64,000 nucleotides of DNA from Lentisphaeria bacterium (lineage in GTDB: Bacteria > Verrucomicrobiota > Lentisphaeria > Victivallales > Victivallaceae), in assembly GCA_022009855.1 (NCBI GenBank), contig CP091727.1, positions 2,356,001 to 2,420,000 of the forward strand, written 5' to 3'. Shown piece by piece: positions 36,780 through 47,261 of the stretch. A program made the position numbers and the translations under genes. The notes under the pieces were generated by a model. The model did no database searches. It was not told the DNA's origin and was given only the letters and a program-made list of their open reading frames with translations. Positions within the stretch are counted from its first letter, which is position 1. Every line of letters begins with the position of its first letter.

Positions 36780-39700
36780 ATGGAAGAAGTATTTGATTTC
36801 GATGATCTTGAATTGGAGAGTACAGAAGAAAAACTGACGTTACCGTCATGGGAAACTTTGCAAAACCTGATCAAACCACAGCCAGCCAGAATTAATCATC
36901 CCATCCCCTCCGAAACTCCACGTGCAAACTACCATATCACCACAGAAGACATCCTCTATCCGAATGGAACAAAACATAAAATTGCAGCAAATCTCAAAGC
37001 AATCCATGTATTAAAACAACTGGAAAAGAGTAACCGCCCTGCGTCTGATGAAGAATGCAAAATCTTAATCCAATACAGTGGCTGGGGAGGAATTCCGCAA
37101 ATTTTTGATCCAGATAATGAAAAATTTGCAAAAGAATTCATTGAGCTCAAAGAAACCTTGACTTATGATGAATATGTCTCTGCTCGCGCCTCAACTCTGA
37201 ACAGTCATTACACGCCCAAATTCCTGATAAAATTCATGTGGCAAATTGCACAAAAAGCAGGCGTGACCTCAGGAAAATTCGGTGAATTTGGTGCCGGCGT
37301 AGGCCACTTTATCGGAATGATGCCGCCTGAAATCAACGGCAAATTCACCGCTATTGAGATCGACAGTATTTCCGGCCGAATCATGAAACAACTCTATCCA
37401 CAAGCCCAAATCATCATCGCAGATATTGCAAAAACTCTGGTGAAGCGAAATTCTCTGGATTTGGTAATCGGCAATGTCCCATTCGATCAGGTTGGACCAC
37501 GAGATTCGGACTATGTAGGCTACAATTTACATAATTACTGTATCGGAAGAGCATTGGACGCCTTAAAACCGGGCGGACTAGCTATCGTACTGACGTCGGC
37601 TTCAACAATGGATTCAAAATCAATCAATGCCAGAAGTAACTTTGCATCCAGAGCGGCATTATTGACTGCCATCAGATTGCCAAACAATGCATTTGAAGAA
37701 ATCGGAACGGAGGTCGTCACAGACATCCTCGTATTCCAAAAAGGCGCAAAAAAATAGTGAATCATTCATTGATTTACAAGCAATAGAGACACCAGATAAT
37801 ACCGGTATTATGCGTATCAATGAATACTTCGCAAATCACAAAGAGCAAATACTCGGAATTCCCTCCAATACAGGCAAAATGTACGGACACATGGGGAGTG
37901 CAACAATAAGTCCTTATGTTGCTCCACCGCTAACTGATCTGTTGACATTACCGGAAATGAATGTGCAGCAAATCACAATGGAAGAAACTGACTTATTCGG
38001 GACGGTGGAAGAAATAAATTCAGAAATCGAACTGCCACATCCCATGCGTGAATACTGTCTGTTTTTACATGAAGATAAAATCTGGCAGTGTCGTAATCAG
38101 AAAGGCATACTCTTCACCGACAAAAACGGACAAGAATTTTCCGGAAATGAACGGCGAAAAATACTGCACTTTATCAATTTCAAAGAAACATTGAATCAAC
38201 TGCTGGAATTGCAGCTCAATTCCCAGGCAACAGAAACTGCACTTCAACATTACCGAAACTTGCTGAACCAATATTATGATTTCCATATTAAAAACTTTGG
38301 GCATCTTAATAATAAAATCGTTCACAGAAACGTACAGGAAGATCCGGATTATCTGAAACTGGCCGCAACAGAAAATATCCGAAAAATTATAAAAACCCCC
38401 CCTTGATGGAATCAAAACCAATCATCTGATCTATGAAAAAGGCGACATTTATACCAAACGGACTCAACACCCCTGGAAAGAACCGGAAACCGCTGAAAAT
38501 ATTGAACAAGCAGGTATGATTTCATACGCCTACCGCCATAAAATTGATATTGAATATATTGCATCCATAATGAAAATCTCACCTGAAGAAGCCCAAACAA
38601 AACTACTTAATTCAAAAGAATTTTTTGAAGATCCGATATCCCGACAAATTGAACTCAAAAGTGCTTATCTATCGGGAAATGTTGTCAAAAAATTAGAAAT
38701 TGCGCGTGAACTTGCACCTCAGAATGTTCCCGCACTGGAAGCTGTACAACCCAAACCTCTGCGAATCGAAGAAATCGACTTCAAATTGGGAAGTTTCTGG
38801 ATTCCACCCCAGATCGTGCAATCCTGGATGGAAACATCATTCAACGCACAATGCAAGGTCAACTACTCCCAAGCTGAAGATAAATGGTATGTCAGTACTG
38901 ATTATACCACAAGATACAGCATGACAGAATATCAAGTAGCAGATTGGGATTTATTCAGATTGACAGAAAATGCACTGAACCTGAAAGACCCTGTCGTCAA
39001 TCGCAAAGAATATGATGAAAACGGGGACGAAAAACTGGTTGTCGATCAGGAAGCAACACTGACAGCAAGACAATATCAAAATGAGTTGCAAGACCGTTTC
39101 CGCAATTTTGTCATGGGATCAAACGATATTTCCGAACAAATGGAAAATATTTACAATACCATCTTCAATTCCCATGTGACCCGGCAATATGAACTTCCAA
39201 CATTCGAAATCTATCCGGGAGCTGTTGGTATTATCAATGGACGCAAATTTATCTTGAGAGAACATCAAAAAAGAGCAGTAAGCCGTTGCATCGAGGGCAA
39301 TACGCTTCTGGCACATTGTGTAGGCGCAGGGAAAACCGCAATAATGATTACGGCTGCTGCAGAATTAAAACGACTGAAATTATCAAGCAAAACCCTGATC
39401 GTAGTGCAAAATTCGACATTGCAGCAGTTCGCAGAATTCGCCCCAAAACTCTATCCAAATGCAAAAATCCTTGTTGCCGATAAAAAGACCTTGTCAAAGA
39501 AAAACGAAAGCGTTTCCTGTCACGTATCGCAGTAGTTGATTGGGATATGGTTATTATGGCTCAAAGCAGTTTCGATATGATCAAAGACGATCCGGATCTG
39601 GTAGCACGCCATTATGAAGAACAGATTGAAGAACTGCGGCAAATTCTGGATGAGTGCGAAGACAGACCCTCCATCAAAGAAATTGAACGACAGATCAAAC

Positions 39701-41867
39701 AATTGAAAAAAATGCTGGAAAAACTCAACGACAAAAAAGCAGAAGAAGATATCATTTACTTCAGCGACCTGGGATTCACAGCATTATTTATGGATGAAGC
39801 CCACAACTATAAACGAAACTATTTTGTAACCAAAATGCAACGAATTCGCGGTCTGGATCGTGGAGCCAGTCAAAGAGCATTTTCTCTGAATCTGAAAATT
39901 CGACATATCATGGAGAAAACCGGAGGACGAAACATTTATTTTGCATCAGGAAGTATCATTTCCAACACCTTAGCCGAACTCTGGACAATGGTACGTTACG
40001 TCAGCCAGGATACACTGGATGAATTCGGGATCGGCACATTCGACCGTTTTGCCTCTGTATTCTGTGGAACAGAAACTGCTCTGGAACTCGATGCCGCAGG
40101 GCGTTTCAAAATGGTTCAAAGGTTTGCCAAATACTGCAACGTCATAGAGTTGTCAAAAATGTTCCGAACGGTTGCAGACGTAATTCTTGATGAAGATTTA
40201 ACTGAAGTAGAACGCCCACCGATTAAAGGCGGACGGCCAGAACAAATTAATATCACACGCAGTCCGATCATCTGCCGATTCATGGAATACCTTTGCGATC
40301 TCTACGAATGGTTCGAAAACAGCAATAACAAGCGTGAACTTTCTCATATTCCGCTACTGATTTACGGCATGAGCAGAAAAGCAACTATTGATCCTAGACT
40401 GATAGATCACCGTTTCCCGGATGATCCGAATTCAAAACTGAATATTTGTGTCAAAAACATCTTAAACAAATATCACGAATACAGAACAATCAAAGGAACT
40501 CAAATCGTATTCTGCGATCTCTATCGAAACGTCATCAACAAAGTTGAACTCTTCAATGCCTGGGATGAGATCAAACGTAAACTTATCATTGGCGGTATCC
40601 CGGAGAATGAAATTGCCATCATATCTGATTACAACACGGATAAACAAAAATCCGACCTATTCGAAAAAGTAAATTCCGGAGAAGTCAGAGTCGTCATTGG
40701 TTCAACCATGCGACTGGGAACTGGCGTCAATATTCAAGAACGTTTGGCTGTTGCTCATCATATTGACTGTCCATTCCGACCTGCAGATATGATACAACGA
40801 GATGGACGCATTGTTCGGCAAGGCAATTGCATTGCCGAAGTTGAAATCCTTCGATACGGCATGGAACAAACCCTTGACGCAGGAATGTATGCAATACTGG
40901 AACGCAAACAGAAATTCATCAATGACGCCATGAAAGGCCGATGTGCAAGAACCATTCAGGAAATCAACGACGATGCAGCTCTGGACTATGCCAGCTTTTC
41001 AGCCGCGATCTCCGGCAATGACAAACTCAAGCGCAAAGTCGTTATTGAGACCCGAATGAAAGAACTGGACGCATTGGAACGTCAATTCCGTCGCAATATC
41101 CGTATCCGCATGGAACAGGAAGCTGCTCTTATAAACCAGATCCCGGATATGAAAGCAGAAATCCCGGAACTGGAAAAATTTATTCAGCAATATCCCAAAC
41201 TGGAATTAAGTTCACTCGCTCTATTTTACGGAGATCAGCAAATTACCGGAACCATTACGGAAAAATGCGAAAAACTTGATCAAATCATCAATCAGGGATA
41301 CTTCTCCGCCTCAAAGAACTGCAGTTTTTTGAAACCCAATGGCGATTACAAAATGAAGGATTTGCGAATCGGTAATCTTGAATTTGAATTAACGGCATAT
41401 GCACAAATCATTTACGGCAATCGTTTTGATCAAGATAACACCTATATACATTTCAATTTGAAAAAACATTCTTTCTCCAGATTACCTGTCAAAACAAGCG
41501 ATAATGCTGAAGATGCCGATAAATTACTATATGCCATTCGCAAACTGATTGCCGACAAACCCCGTGAACTGGAGAAAAGCCGACAGGAATTAGAAGCAAA
41601 ATTGCACGCTTGGCAAAATTAAAAGCAACTCCTCCAGAAGAATTCAGCTCAGCAAAAGAAAAAAGTGCCTTGTCCGTTGAACTGGAAAAGATTATTTATG
41701 AGCTCAATAAAACCAGCGAAGGAATACGACGACATTATGAATCTGAAAATGAACCTCTTCTCTCGGATTATTTCCCTCAATTGGGAGAAGTAAATACTTT
41801 GAGCGATACTGAGATATTCGATTCTGAAAATGACGATAAAAATGACAACGCAAGGCTCAGTGCCTGA
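36780..41867 (+). CDS. Giant N12-class adenine DNA methylase / SNF2-type helicase (frame broken four to five times)
   Basis: Five frames join into one protein of about 1690 residues, with changes at the A run 37748-37754, the C run 38396-38402, the A-rich 39496-39504 and near 41613. The methylase part shows QYSGWGGIPQIFD, FGEFGAGVGHFIG (SAM site) and VIGNVPFD (the NPPF-type site, here NVPF). The helicase part shows AHCVGAGKTAIM (Walker A), FTALFMDEAHNYKRN (DEAH), YFASGSIISNTLAELW, and the second lobe with IGSTMRLGTGVNIQ and QRDGRIVRQGN (arginine fingers). Large proteins of this type travel with plasmids and integrative elements and are thought to guard incoming DNA against host restriction. 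All key motifs survive across the breaks. Confidence 0.85.
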
Positions 41868-41875
41868 AAATCTCA

Positions 41876-41953
41876 TTCGGCGCAAAGCGCCGAAAAACAT
41901 TCCAATGATCATTATCGAATTTCCCGGCAATCACAAAGTGAGCCGGGAAATTC
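41876..41953 (+). other. Double hairpin unit ahead of PRTRC parB
   Basis: A tight hairpin TTCGGCGC-AAA-GCGCCGAA (41876-41894) follows the helicase stop. The large hairpin GAATTTCCCGGC (41917-41928) with GCCGGGAAATTC (41942-41953) encloses CAC-AAA-GTG, an unpaired A (41941) and three extra bases on the 5' side. It ends 36 bases before the ATG of parB. Confidence 0.8.
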
Positions 41954-41989
41954 CCAAAGGTTAAATCAAACAACAGAAGGATCAAAGTC

Positions 41990-43531
41990 ATGAACAGCAA
42001 AATCCAGATGAATCGAATTCAGTGCATCCCTGACAGAACTTACAACAAAGCCGACGATATGCATCTGAGAGCCTCTATTCAAAACCGCATTGCAAACGGT
42101 TTAAAACCCTTGTTGCAACCCATCGCCTTGAAAGCCCTGGTAAGCAACTCCGATTACGATTACATTGTTGAAGATGGACGGCGACGTTTCATGGCATTGA
42201 CTGACCTCAAAATCACGGAAATCGAACTCGGCCAGGAAGCTATTCTGATTGACGGTGATTCGGAAATCAATGCATATCTTGCCAACCAGCACACGAATCT
42301 GTCTCTCGCAGAAGAAATTTCCAAACTCTTTACTCTCCGAGAACGCTTCAAGACACTGGATGCTTTGGCCGCGGAAATCGGTCATTCACCGGCATGGGTT
42401 GCAAGAAGACTGAACCTGCTGAACCTTTCCGAATTGTGGAAAAAAGCAATGGAGGCTAAAACATTTGGCTATATGAGCATCGCTCATTATGAGACAATTG
42501 CCACATTCCCGCCGGAAATTCAAAACGATATCTTCAACTTTATCCGCAGCATCGAAGGTAAGGAACTGAAAAATGCCAGTGTCAGGAAATTCAGCGAAAC
42601 ACTTTATGACAAATTTGCAACTCTCCTGTCCTCGCTGCCGTGGAAAGAAGAAGGATGCGGCGAATGTCCTGCGTGCCGAGAACGCAAAGAATCCAGCTAT
42701 CTCTTTTACAATATGATGCCGGAACCCAAGTGCATGAATCGGGAATATCTGGAAAAAAGACGTAAGGAATATGTCGCCTCACTCGCGGCCCAAGAGCCCG
42801 AAACCATTCTCGTATCTCAGAAATATCGTACACAGGAAGAAAAGGAAAATTCAAATACCGACGATCCTCTGGCGGAAAATACTGTCCTCGGTCCTGGAGA
42901 TTGGCAGGAAACGCAGGACCCGACTGAAGGCGTGCCGGCAATTATCGCAGACGGTCCACGAGCTGGAACCAAAATCACCATTCAGCGTCCGCAAGCAAGC
43001 ACGGAATCCACGGAAAAGAAATCCAAAACTCTTGCTGAACGCAAAGAAGCTAAAAATCGGCAACGTAAACGCAAAGCCATCGAAAAATTGCTGGCTGCCA
43101 TCAAAGCAGAAAAAACTCTCGTCCCCAACAGAACCACCATATATTTGATGATTGCCTGTAAGGGAACAAAAGCCGCATGCGGAGAACATTTTGACTATAA
43201 AACAAAAAAATCATCCAACACGCTCGGGCTGCCGGACAAAATCATGAGTTTTACCTCATTGGACAACAAGGATGAAACTGCAAACAAAGAACTTGACACA
43301 CTCCTCTGGAAACATGTATGTGAAAATATCTTTGCCGAACTCACTCTCGGCCAAAACGGGCCAAATGAACCATGCTGGGTAGAAGCTGCTCTGATTGCTG
43401 GTCTCGTCAATTTCGATCTCGATAAAGCCTTCGAAGAAGCAACCAAAGAGCTTCCCGATCCCAAAGCATGGGAGGCTCTTGCAAAAGCGGAAGAAAAAGC
43501 CGCAAAAGGAAATATCGAGGAGGCTGCATAA
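41990..43531 (+). CDS. PRTRC system ParB-family protein
   Basis: A 513-residue intact protein. The N-terminal ParB/Srx domain (about 10-95) shows VEDGRRRFMALTDLK. The central helix-turn-helix (about 105-145) shows LNLSLAEEISKLFTLRERFKTLDALAAEIGHSPAWVARRLNLLNL in pieces typical of KorB/ParB. The cysteines EGCGECPACRERK (about 215-228) make a zinc site usual in the PRTRC version, and a lysine/arginine-rich linker is followed by a helical C-terminal domain. ParB proteins bind centromere-like DNA; PRTRC ParB accompanies the cluster found at 24-27 kb, here 15 kb away. The ATG follows AACAGAAGGATC. Confidence 0.85.
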   Translation: MNSKIQMNRIQCIPDRTYNKADDMHLRASIQNRIANGLKPLLQPIALKALVSNSDYDYIVEDGRRRFMALTDLKITEIELGQEAILIDGDSEINAYLANQHTNLSLAEEISKLFTLRERFKTLDALAAEIGHSPAWVARRLNLLNLSELWKKAMEAKTFGYMSIAHYETIATFPPEIQNDIFNFIRSIEGKELKNASVRKFSETLYDKFATLLSSLPWKEEGCGECPACRERKESSYLFYNMMPEPKCMNREYLEKRRKEYVASLAAQEPETILVSQKYRTQEEKENSNTDDPLAENTVLGPGDWQETQDPTEGVPAIIADGPRAGTKITIQRPQASTESTEKKSKTLAERKEAKNRQRKRKAIEKLLAAIKAEKTLVPNRTTIYLMIACKGTKAACGEHFDYKTKKSSNTLGLPDKIMSFTSLDNKDETANKELDTLLWKHVCENIFAELTLGQNGPNEPCWVEAALIAGLVNFDLDKAFEEATKELPDPKAWEALAKAEEKAAKGNIEEAA

Positions 43532-43532
43532 G

Positions 43533-43844
43533 ATGAATTGCCACATTACCATTCATGGAACACAATCACCCATTTCCATTCGAGGTAAATGGGAGGAGTT
43601 GAAAAAATTCCTCCCATTACATCTTGAATCTCCTCCGAAATCGCTTTTTATCATAGACAAAACACGTAAAATTGAAATTACAACCACCCCGGAGGCTCCG
43701 GATCATGCGAAAATGGGTATTGATTTTGCAAAACAATACCTGACGAATCTTTCAGACAAAACAAGCGGGAAAACAATCCGCATCAAAAAAATAGAGCTAA
43801 GCAAAATCATCATGGAACTGGAAAGAGCCGGAAAATCGGTATAG
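43533..43844 (+). CDS. Unknown small element protein
   Basis: A 103-residue protein from the ATG at 43533 (MNCHITIHGTQSPISIRGKWEELKKF), with GAGGAGG before it. It overlaps nothing, but its start is one base after the parB stop, so the two are coupled. An N-terminal beta-rich part is followed by a helical end (KKIELSKIIMELERAGKSV). No family recognised. Confidence 0.6.
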   Translation: MNCHITIHGTQSPISIRGKWEELKKFLPLHLESPPKSLFIIDKTRKIEITTTPEAPDHAKMGIDFAKQYLTNLSDKTSGKTIRIKKIELSKIIMELERAGKSV

Positions 43845-43859
43845 AAAGACTCCGGTGTC

Positions 43860-43937
43860 GCTTTCACCTTGGAAACGCCGCTCCGCCGCCGGAAATGGCG
43901 GACGGGCGGACGTTTCTGTCTCACGAAAGGTGAAAGC
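43860..43937 (+). other. Long multi-stem RNA structure
   Basis: Nested inverted repeats span 78 bases: GCTTTCACCTT (43860-43870) with AAGGTGAAAGC (43927-43937), GAAACG (43872-43877) with CGTTTC (43911-43916), and TCCGCC (43882-43887) with GGCGGA (43897-43902). It lies between two coupled gene groups, 24 bases before the next ATG, without a T run. It is larger and more GC-rich than the other hairpins here. Confidence 0.65.
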
Positions 43938-43961
43938 AACAACCAACCACAGGAGGTCACT

Positions 43962-44162
43962 ATGGCAAACATCAACGAAATGACAATGACGGAGATCGTG
44001 GAACGTGCCGTTGCACTCGGATTTCCCAAACGTAAAGCCAAAGGAGAAGCATTCTATCACTGGAACAGCAGCCGTGAAATGCAAGCATATGAGTTCCTCT
44101 TGAAGCACGATCCTGATCTGAATGATGACACAGATGATGACTGGCCAGATGATGCCGCATAA
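43962..44162 (+). CDS. Small acidic-tailed element protein
   Basis: A 66-residue protein from the ATG at 43962, which follows AGGAGGTCACT. The first part (MANINEMTMTEIVERAVALGFPKRKAKGEAFYHW) looks like a small helical DNA-contact domain. The end is a strongly acidic run (DLNDDTDDDWPDDAA). Its size and acidity recall DNA-mimic or antirestriction factors, and it lies directly before ardC, but this role is only suggested. Confidence 0.55.
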   Translation: MANINEMTMTEIVERAVALGFPKRKAKGEAFYHWNSSREMQAYEFLLKHDPDLNDDTDDDWPDDAA

Positions 44163-44173
44163 GGAAATATAAC

Positions 44174-45025
44174 ATGAGCGACATCTATCAGCAAATCACA
44201 GACCGGATCATTGCCGAACTGGAAAAAGGCAAAATCCCGTGGCATTGCCCGTGGCGTCCTCGCGAATGGCGCCACCGCAATCTTGTCAGCAAAAAAGAGT
44301 ATCGGGGAATCAACACAATTCTGCTATGCATGACTCCATATGAATCCCCGTTCTGGCTTTCCATGCGCCAAATAAAAAAACTCGGAGGCGTAGTCAAACC
44401 GAACGAAACAGGAACTTGTATTGTTTTTTGGACTTTGTATGAAAAAGACACAGAAAATAAATTCCCGGTTTTGCGATACTATACGGTATTTAATATTGAA
44501 CAAATCCGAGGGATTCCTGCAAAATATATTCCACTTCTTTCCTCCAAAGAGAACATTGCATTCAATCCTATCGAATCTGCAGAAGAGATCATTGCAGGAT
44601 ATGAAGATTGTCCCCTAATCACTCACTTCGGCAATCACGCATGTTATATTCCATATCTGGACTGTATCAAAATGCCGCAACGAATCCAGTTTGAAAACGA
44701 AGAAGAATATTACAGCACTTTATTTCATGAGCTCGTTCATTCCACAGGGCATAAATCACGCTTGAATCGACCTGGAATGGATAATATCGAATTTGGAAGT
44801 GAAACATATTCCAAAGAAGAACTGATTGCCGAAATGGGGGCCGCATTTCTCTGCGCACAAACCGGAATCGAACAAGCAACAATCAAAAATTCAACCGCAT
44901 ATATCCAAAACTGGTTGGATAACCTGAAAAACAACAAGAAACTTGTTGTTCAAGCCGCTCAAAAAGCACAAAAAGCTGTTGACTACATCAACAAACCCCA
45001 AAATTATCAGGAGCTCGAAGCATGA
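44174..45025 (+). CDS. ardC: ArdC-type antirestriction protein
   Basis: A 283-residue protein. The N-terminal single-strand-DNA-binding domain (about 1-110) has IYQQITDRIIAELEKGKIPWHCPW and the family pattern YRGINTILL. The C-terminal zincin-like domain (about 150-260) has the metal site FHELVHSTGH and a downstream glutamate in YSKEELIAEMGAAFLC. ArdC proteins protect transferred DNA from restriction during conjugation. The position after the methylase-helicase and ParB genes suggests an establishment module expressed early in the recipient. ATG 11 bases after the previous stop. Confidence 0.9.
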   Translation: MSDIYQQITDRIIAELEKGKIPWHCPWRPREWRHRNLVSKKEYRGINTILLCMTPYESPFWLSMRQIKKLGGVVKPNETGTCIVFWTLYEKDTENKFPVLRYYTVFNIEQIRGIPAKYIPLLSSKENIAFNPIESAEEIIAGYEDCPLITHFGNHACYIPYLDCIKMPQRIQFENEEEYYSTLFHELVHSTGHKSRLNRPGMDNIEFGSETYSKEELIAEMGAAFLCAQTGIEQATIKNSTAYIQNWLDNLKNNKKLVVQAAQKAQKAVDYINKPQNYQELEA

Positions 45026-45450
45026 AATCTCTGAATAAAAATGCAACGATAATCATTCAAAAACTTCTTGCATGTATAAATAATCCCAAATACGCCAGAA
45101 CAATGGGAAAGTATGCAAAAATCAACAACTCAAACTATTCACCTGTATCAGTTGAAAAATTGATGGACATTCCAACATTTGATACTCATTTTGTAATCAG
45201 CCACACAACCGTTTTGAACGGCGATTTAATGCGCGATCCTGAAATGGAATTTGTCACCCAAAACGGTAAATATTATCCCATTACATATCGACAAGATTAC
45301 CTGGGAATTATGCAGGAAGCATTGATTTATACAAATGATGGAACTCCAATCAAATACCGCCCAGATCTTATGAGAGATCTGGCTGAATTTGCAAATGAAT
45401 GGATGCTCAACATTGAGCAACAACAACACATTATAAAAGAATGCAAATGA
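45022..45450 (+). CDS. DUF6908-like element protein
   Basis: A 142-residue intact frame, overlapping the ardC stop by four bases. The segment LNGDLMRDPEMEFVTQNGKYYPITYRQDYLGI is a conserved pattern of short plasmid and phage proteins (DUF6908, recalled from memory). Function unknown. Confidence 0.55.
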   Translation: MKSLNKNATIIIQKLLACINNPKYARTMGKYAKINNSNYSPVSVEKLMDIPTFDTHFVISHTTVLNGDLMRDPEMEFVTQNGKYYPITYRQDYLGIMQEALIYTNDGTPIKYRPDLMRDLAEFANEWMLNIEQQQHIIKECK

Positions 45451-45827
45451 AAACATATCAAGACTGGAATACTGCATCAACATTGACCTCATATTTAAAT
45501 CCCGAGGATGAAATCGATCAGGAAATGGTCAATTATTTTTGTGAAAAACTTCCACCACAGACAATGACATCAACGGTAATTCAAATTGGAGAACCGTATA
45601 ATCATTATATGGATAAAAGCCGAAAATGGCATCCTGTTTTCCCAACAATCAAACGGATAAAAGACCAATGGATTTATAAAGGATTGTGCTTTTCTGGAGA
45701 TACTAAACAGGCCAGACATCATATCATTGTTACAAAAGTATCTAAAAACAATGATTTCAACTATAAATTTTTCAGGAATCTTTGTTTTCCGAAACTCTAT
45801 TATCTGCGGCACAAGAATCATTGGTAA
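45447..45827 (+). CDS. Unknown element protein
   Basis: A 126-residue frame from the ATG at 45447 (MKTYQDWNTASTLTSYLNPEDEIDQ..), with ATGA overlap on the previous gene. It is rich in aromatic and basic residues. No family recognised. Confidence 0.5.
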   Translation: MKTYQDWNTASTLTSYLNPEDEIDQEMVNYFCEKLPPQTMTSTVIQIGEPYNHYMDKSRKWHPVFPTIKRIKDQWIYKGLCFSGDTKQARHHIIVTKVSKNNDFNYKFFRNLCFPKLYYLRHKNHW

Positions 45828-45945
45828 GGATTGAACACATCCGGAAAATCTAAAAGGCCATTAAAAGAAAATCTCGTCATCCACATCTGCCGCAACAATA
45901 AAACCAGAATCTCAAAAAAAATCAACCCAAAACAGGAGAAATAAC

Positions 45946-46302
45946 ATGGGAGCAATGTCAACAGTTATCAAACTCAATGAATTGAAAAAAAAAATATTCT
46001 GAGAATCAATTTTAATGACCACAAACACTATTTTGTACTTAATACAGATCGAGCAGACTTCTGCCTGAATGGTCAAAAAATTATTGCACAAAGCTACGAT
46101 TTTTTATGGACGAATGACTATAGGAAAATATTTCCTCAGAAAGAAAAAATGGAACAGAGCTCACAGAATAACTAAATATAAACAACATTTTTACATAGTT
46201 CCAGCTCGTTATGGAGAACTTTCTTACGACTTTTTCAAATGTTGTGATGAAGTTTCGGAAGAAAAATTCCTGGAAGAAATCAAACGACGCAAAATTAAAT
46301 AA
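45946..46302 (+). CDS. Unknown element protein (frame broken twice)
   Basis: The ATG at 45946 (MGAMSTVIKLNELKK) follows AACAGGAG. At the run of ten A (45985-45994) the frame moves and continues NILRINFNDHKHYFVLNTDRADFCLNGQKIIAQSYDFLWTN. Near 46160 it moves again into KYKQHFYIVPARYGELSYDFFKCCDEVSEEKFLEEI to 46302. About 118 residues. Neither half alone has a sensible start and end. Function unknown. Confidence 0.5.
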
Positions 46303-46313
46303 AAAGAGCTATT

Positions 46314-46568
46314 ATGAAAATATATATAGAAATCATCTTTCTGCAAGGTGAAGCAGCCTCAGAACCCATCACATTACTGGAAAAACGTGGTGAAAAAGCT
46401 GCATTGAAATACTTGAAACAATTTGAACAGGAAAACGAGGGAATTTCTTACGATGAAATCCCAAATGGCTCGTCCGATCAAATCTACTGTCAGGGAAATT
46501 ATGTATTGACCTATAGTACTTCTCTTGAATATATAGGTCTTTACAAAATCATCAGAGGAGAAGAATAA
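46314..46568 (+). CDS. Small unknown element protein
   Basis: An 84-residue intact frame: MKIYIEIIFLQGEAASEPITLLEKRGEKAALKYLKQFE, then IYCQGNYVLTYSTSLEYIGLYKII. It has a beta-helix-beta look, typical of small accessory proteins of integrative elements. Family not named. Confidence 0.5.
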   Translation: MKIYIEIIFLQGEAASEPITLLEKRGEKAALKYLKQFEQENEGISYDEIPNGSSDQIYCQGNYVLTYSTSLEYIGLYKIIRGEE

Positions 46569-46569
46569 T

Positions 46570-46754
46570 ATGTATTCCATCTGGCAAATAAAGGTAGGCG
46601 ACATTTCAACCAAACTCAATCGGTATGGGACTTATGAAAAAAAGAAATCATCCATGCCGCAGAAGAGCTTGGCTACAATCAAATCGAAGAAAACGATGGC
46701 GTTATTGAAGCTAACAGCCCCTGCGGATCACGAATCATTATTGCCGAACAATAG
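46570..46754 (+). CDS. Small unknown element protein (frame broken once)
   Basis: It starts MYSIWQIKVGDISTKLNRYGTYEK one base after the previous stop. In the A run 46637-46643 the frame changes and continues EIIHAAEELGYNQIEENDGVIEANSPCGSRIIIAEQ to 46754. About 62 residues, a plausible small alpha/beta domain. The uncorrected frame ends in Lys/Ser-rich noise. Confidence 0.5.
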
Positions 46755-46763
46755 GAGAACTCA

Positions 46764-47184
46764 ATGAGTTACGCTACAGGTTACAGTTATTTGTTTGTCA
46801 GATGTAAAAATGCTAAACAATGCGAATATCTGATCGAACAGTTTGAGAGTGAAAACCAAAACAGCAATTGGTTTGATTTATATCAAAATGATCATTCTCC
46901 GTTGAAAATATTTTTTCTCGCTGAGAAATTGTGATATCCCATCTGATTTCGACGAAATCGTCAAAGAAGTGGATCAATGGTTGAAACACAATTTTAAAAT
47001 TTCTTTAGAAGGATACTGGTGGTATGAAGTCGCCGGAGAACAATTTCGTTCGGAAATTCATAGCGGAAAAATAACAGAAGCCAGTTTGAATTGGTTGGAA
47101 ACATTCACTGTCGAACAAATTAATAAAATTCGGCAATATGCAGAAAATAGCTTCTCTCAAACAACACACAAAAAGAATGCATAA
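46764..47184 (+). CDS. Unknown element protein (frame broken once)
   Basis: MSYATGYSYLFVRCKNAKQCEYLIEQFE starts at 46764 after ATAGGAGAACTCA. At the T run 46911-46916 the frame moves and continues SLRNCDIPSDFDEIVKEVDQWLKHNFKISLEGYWWYEVAGE to 47184. About 140 residues. No family recognised. Confidence 0.5.
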
Positions 47185-47261
47185 CACAATTAACATTATT
47201 AATAAAGCATTACCACACCAAAACAACTGCCGATAAATTACGCTCTTACCTTTTCAAGCGA

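Noticed and set aside
22651..41953. The large intergenic hairpins as intrinsic terminators
   Set aside because: They lack a T run after the stem and lie close to the next start. Only the hairpin at 48662-48690 has the terminator form.
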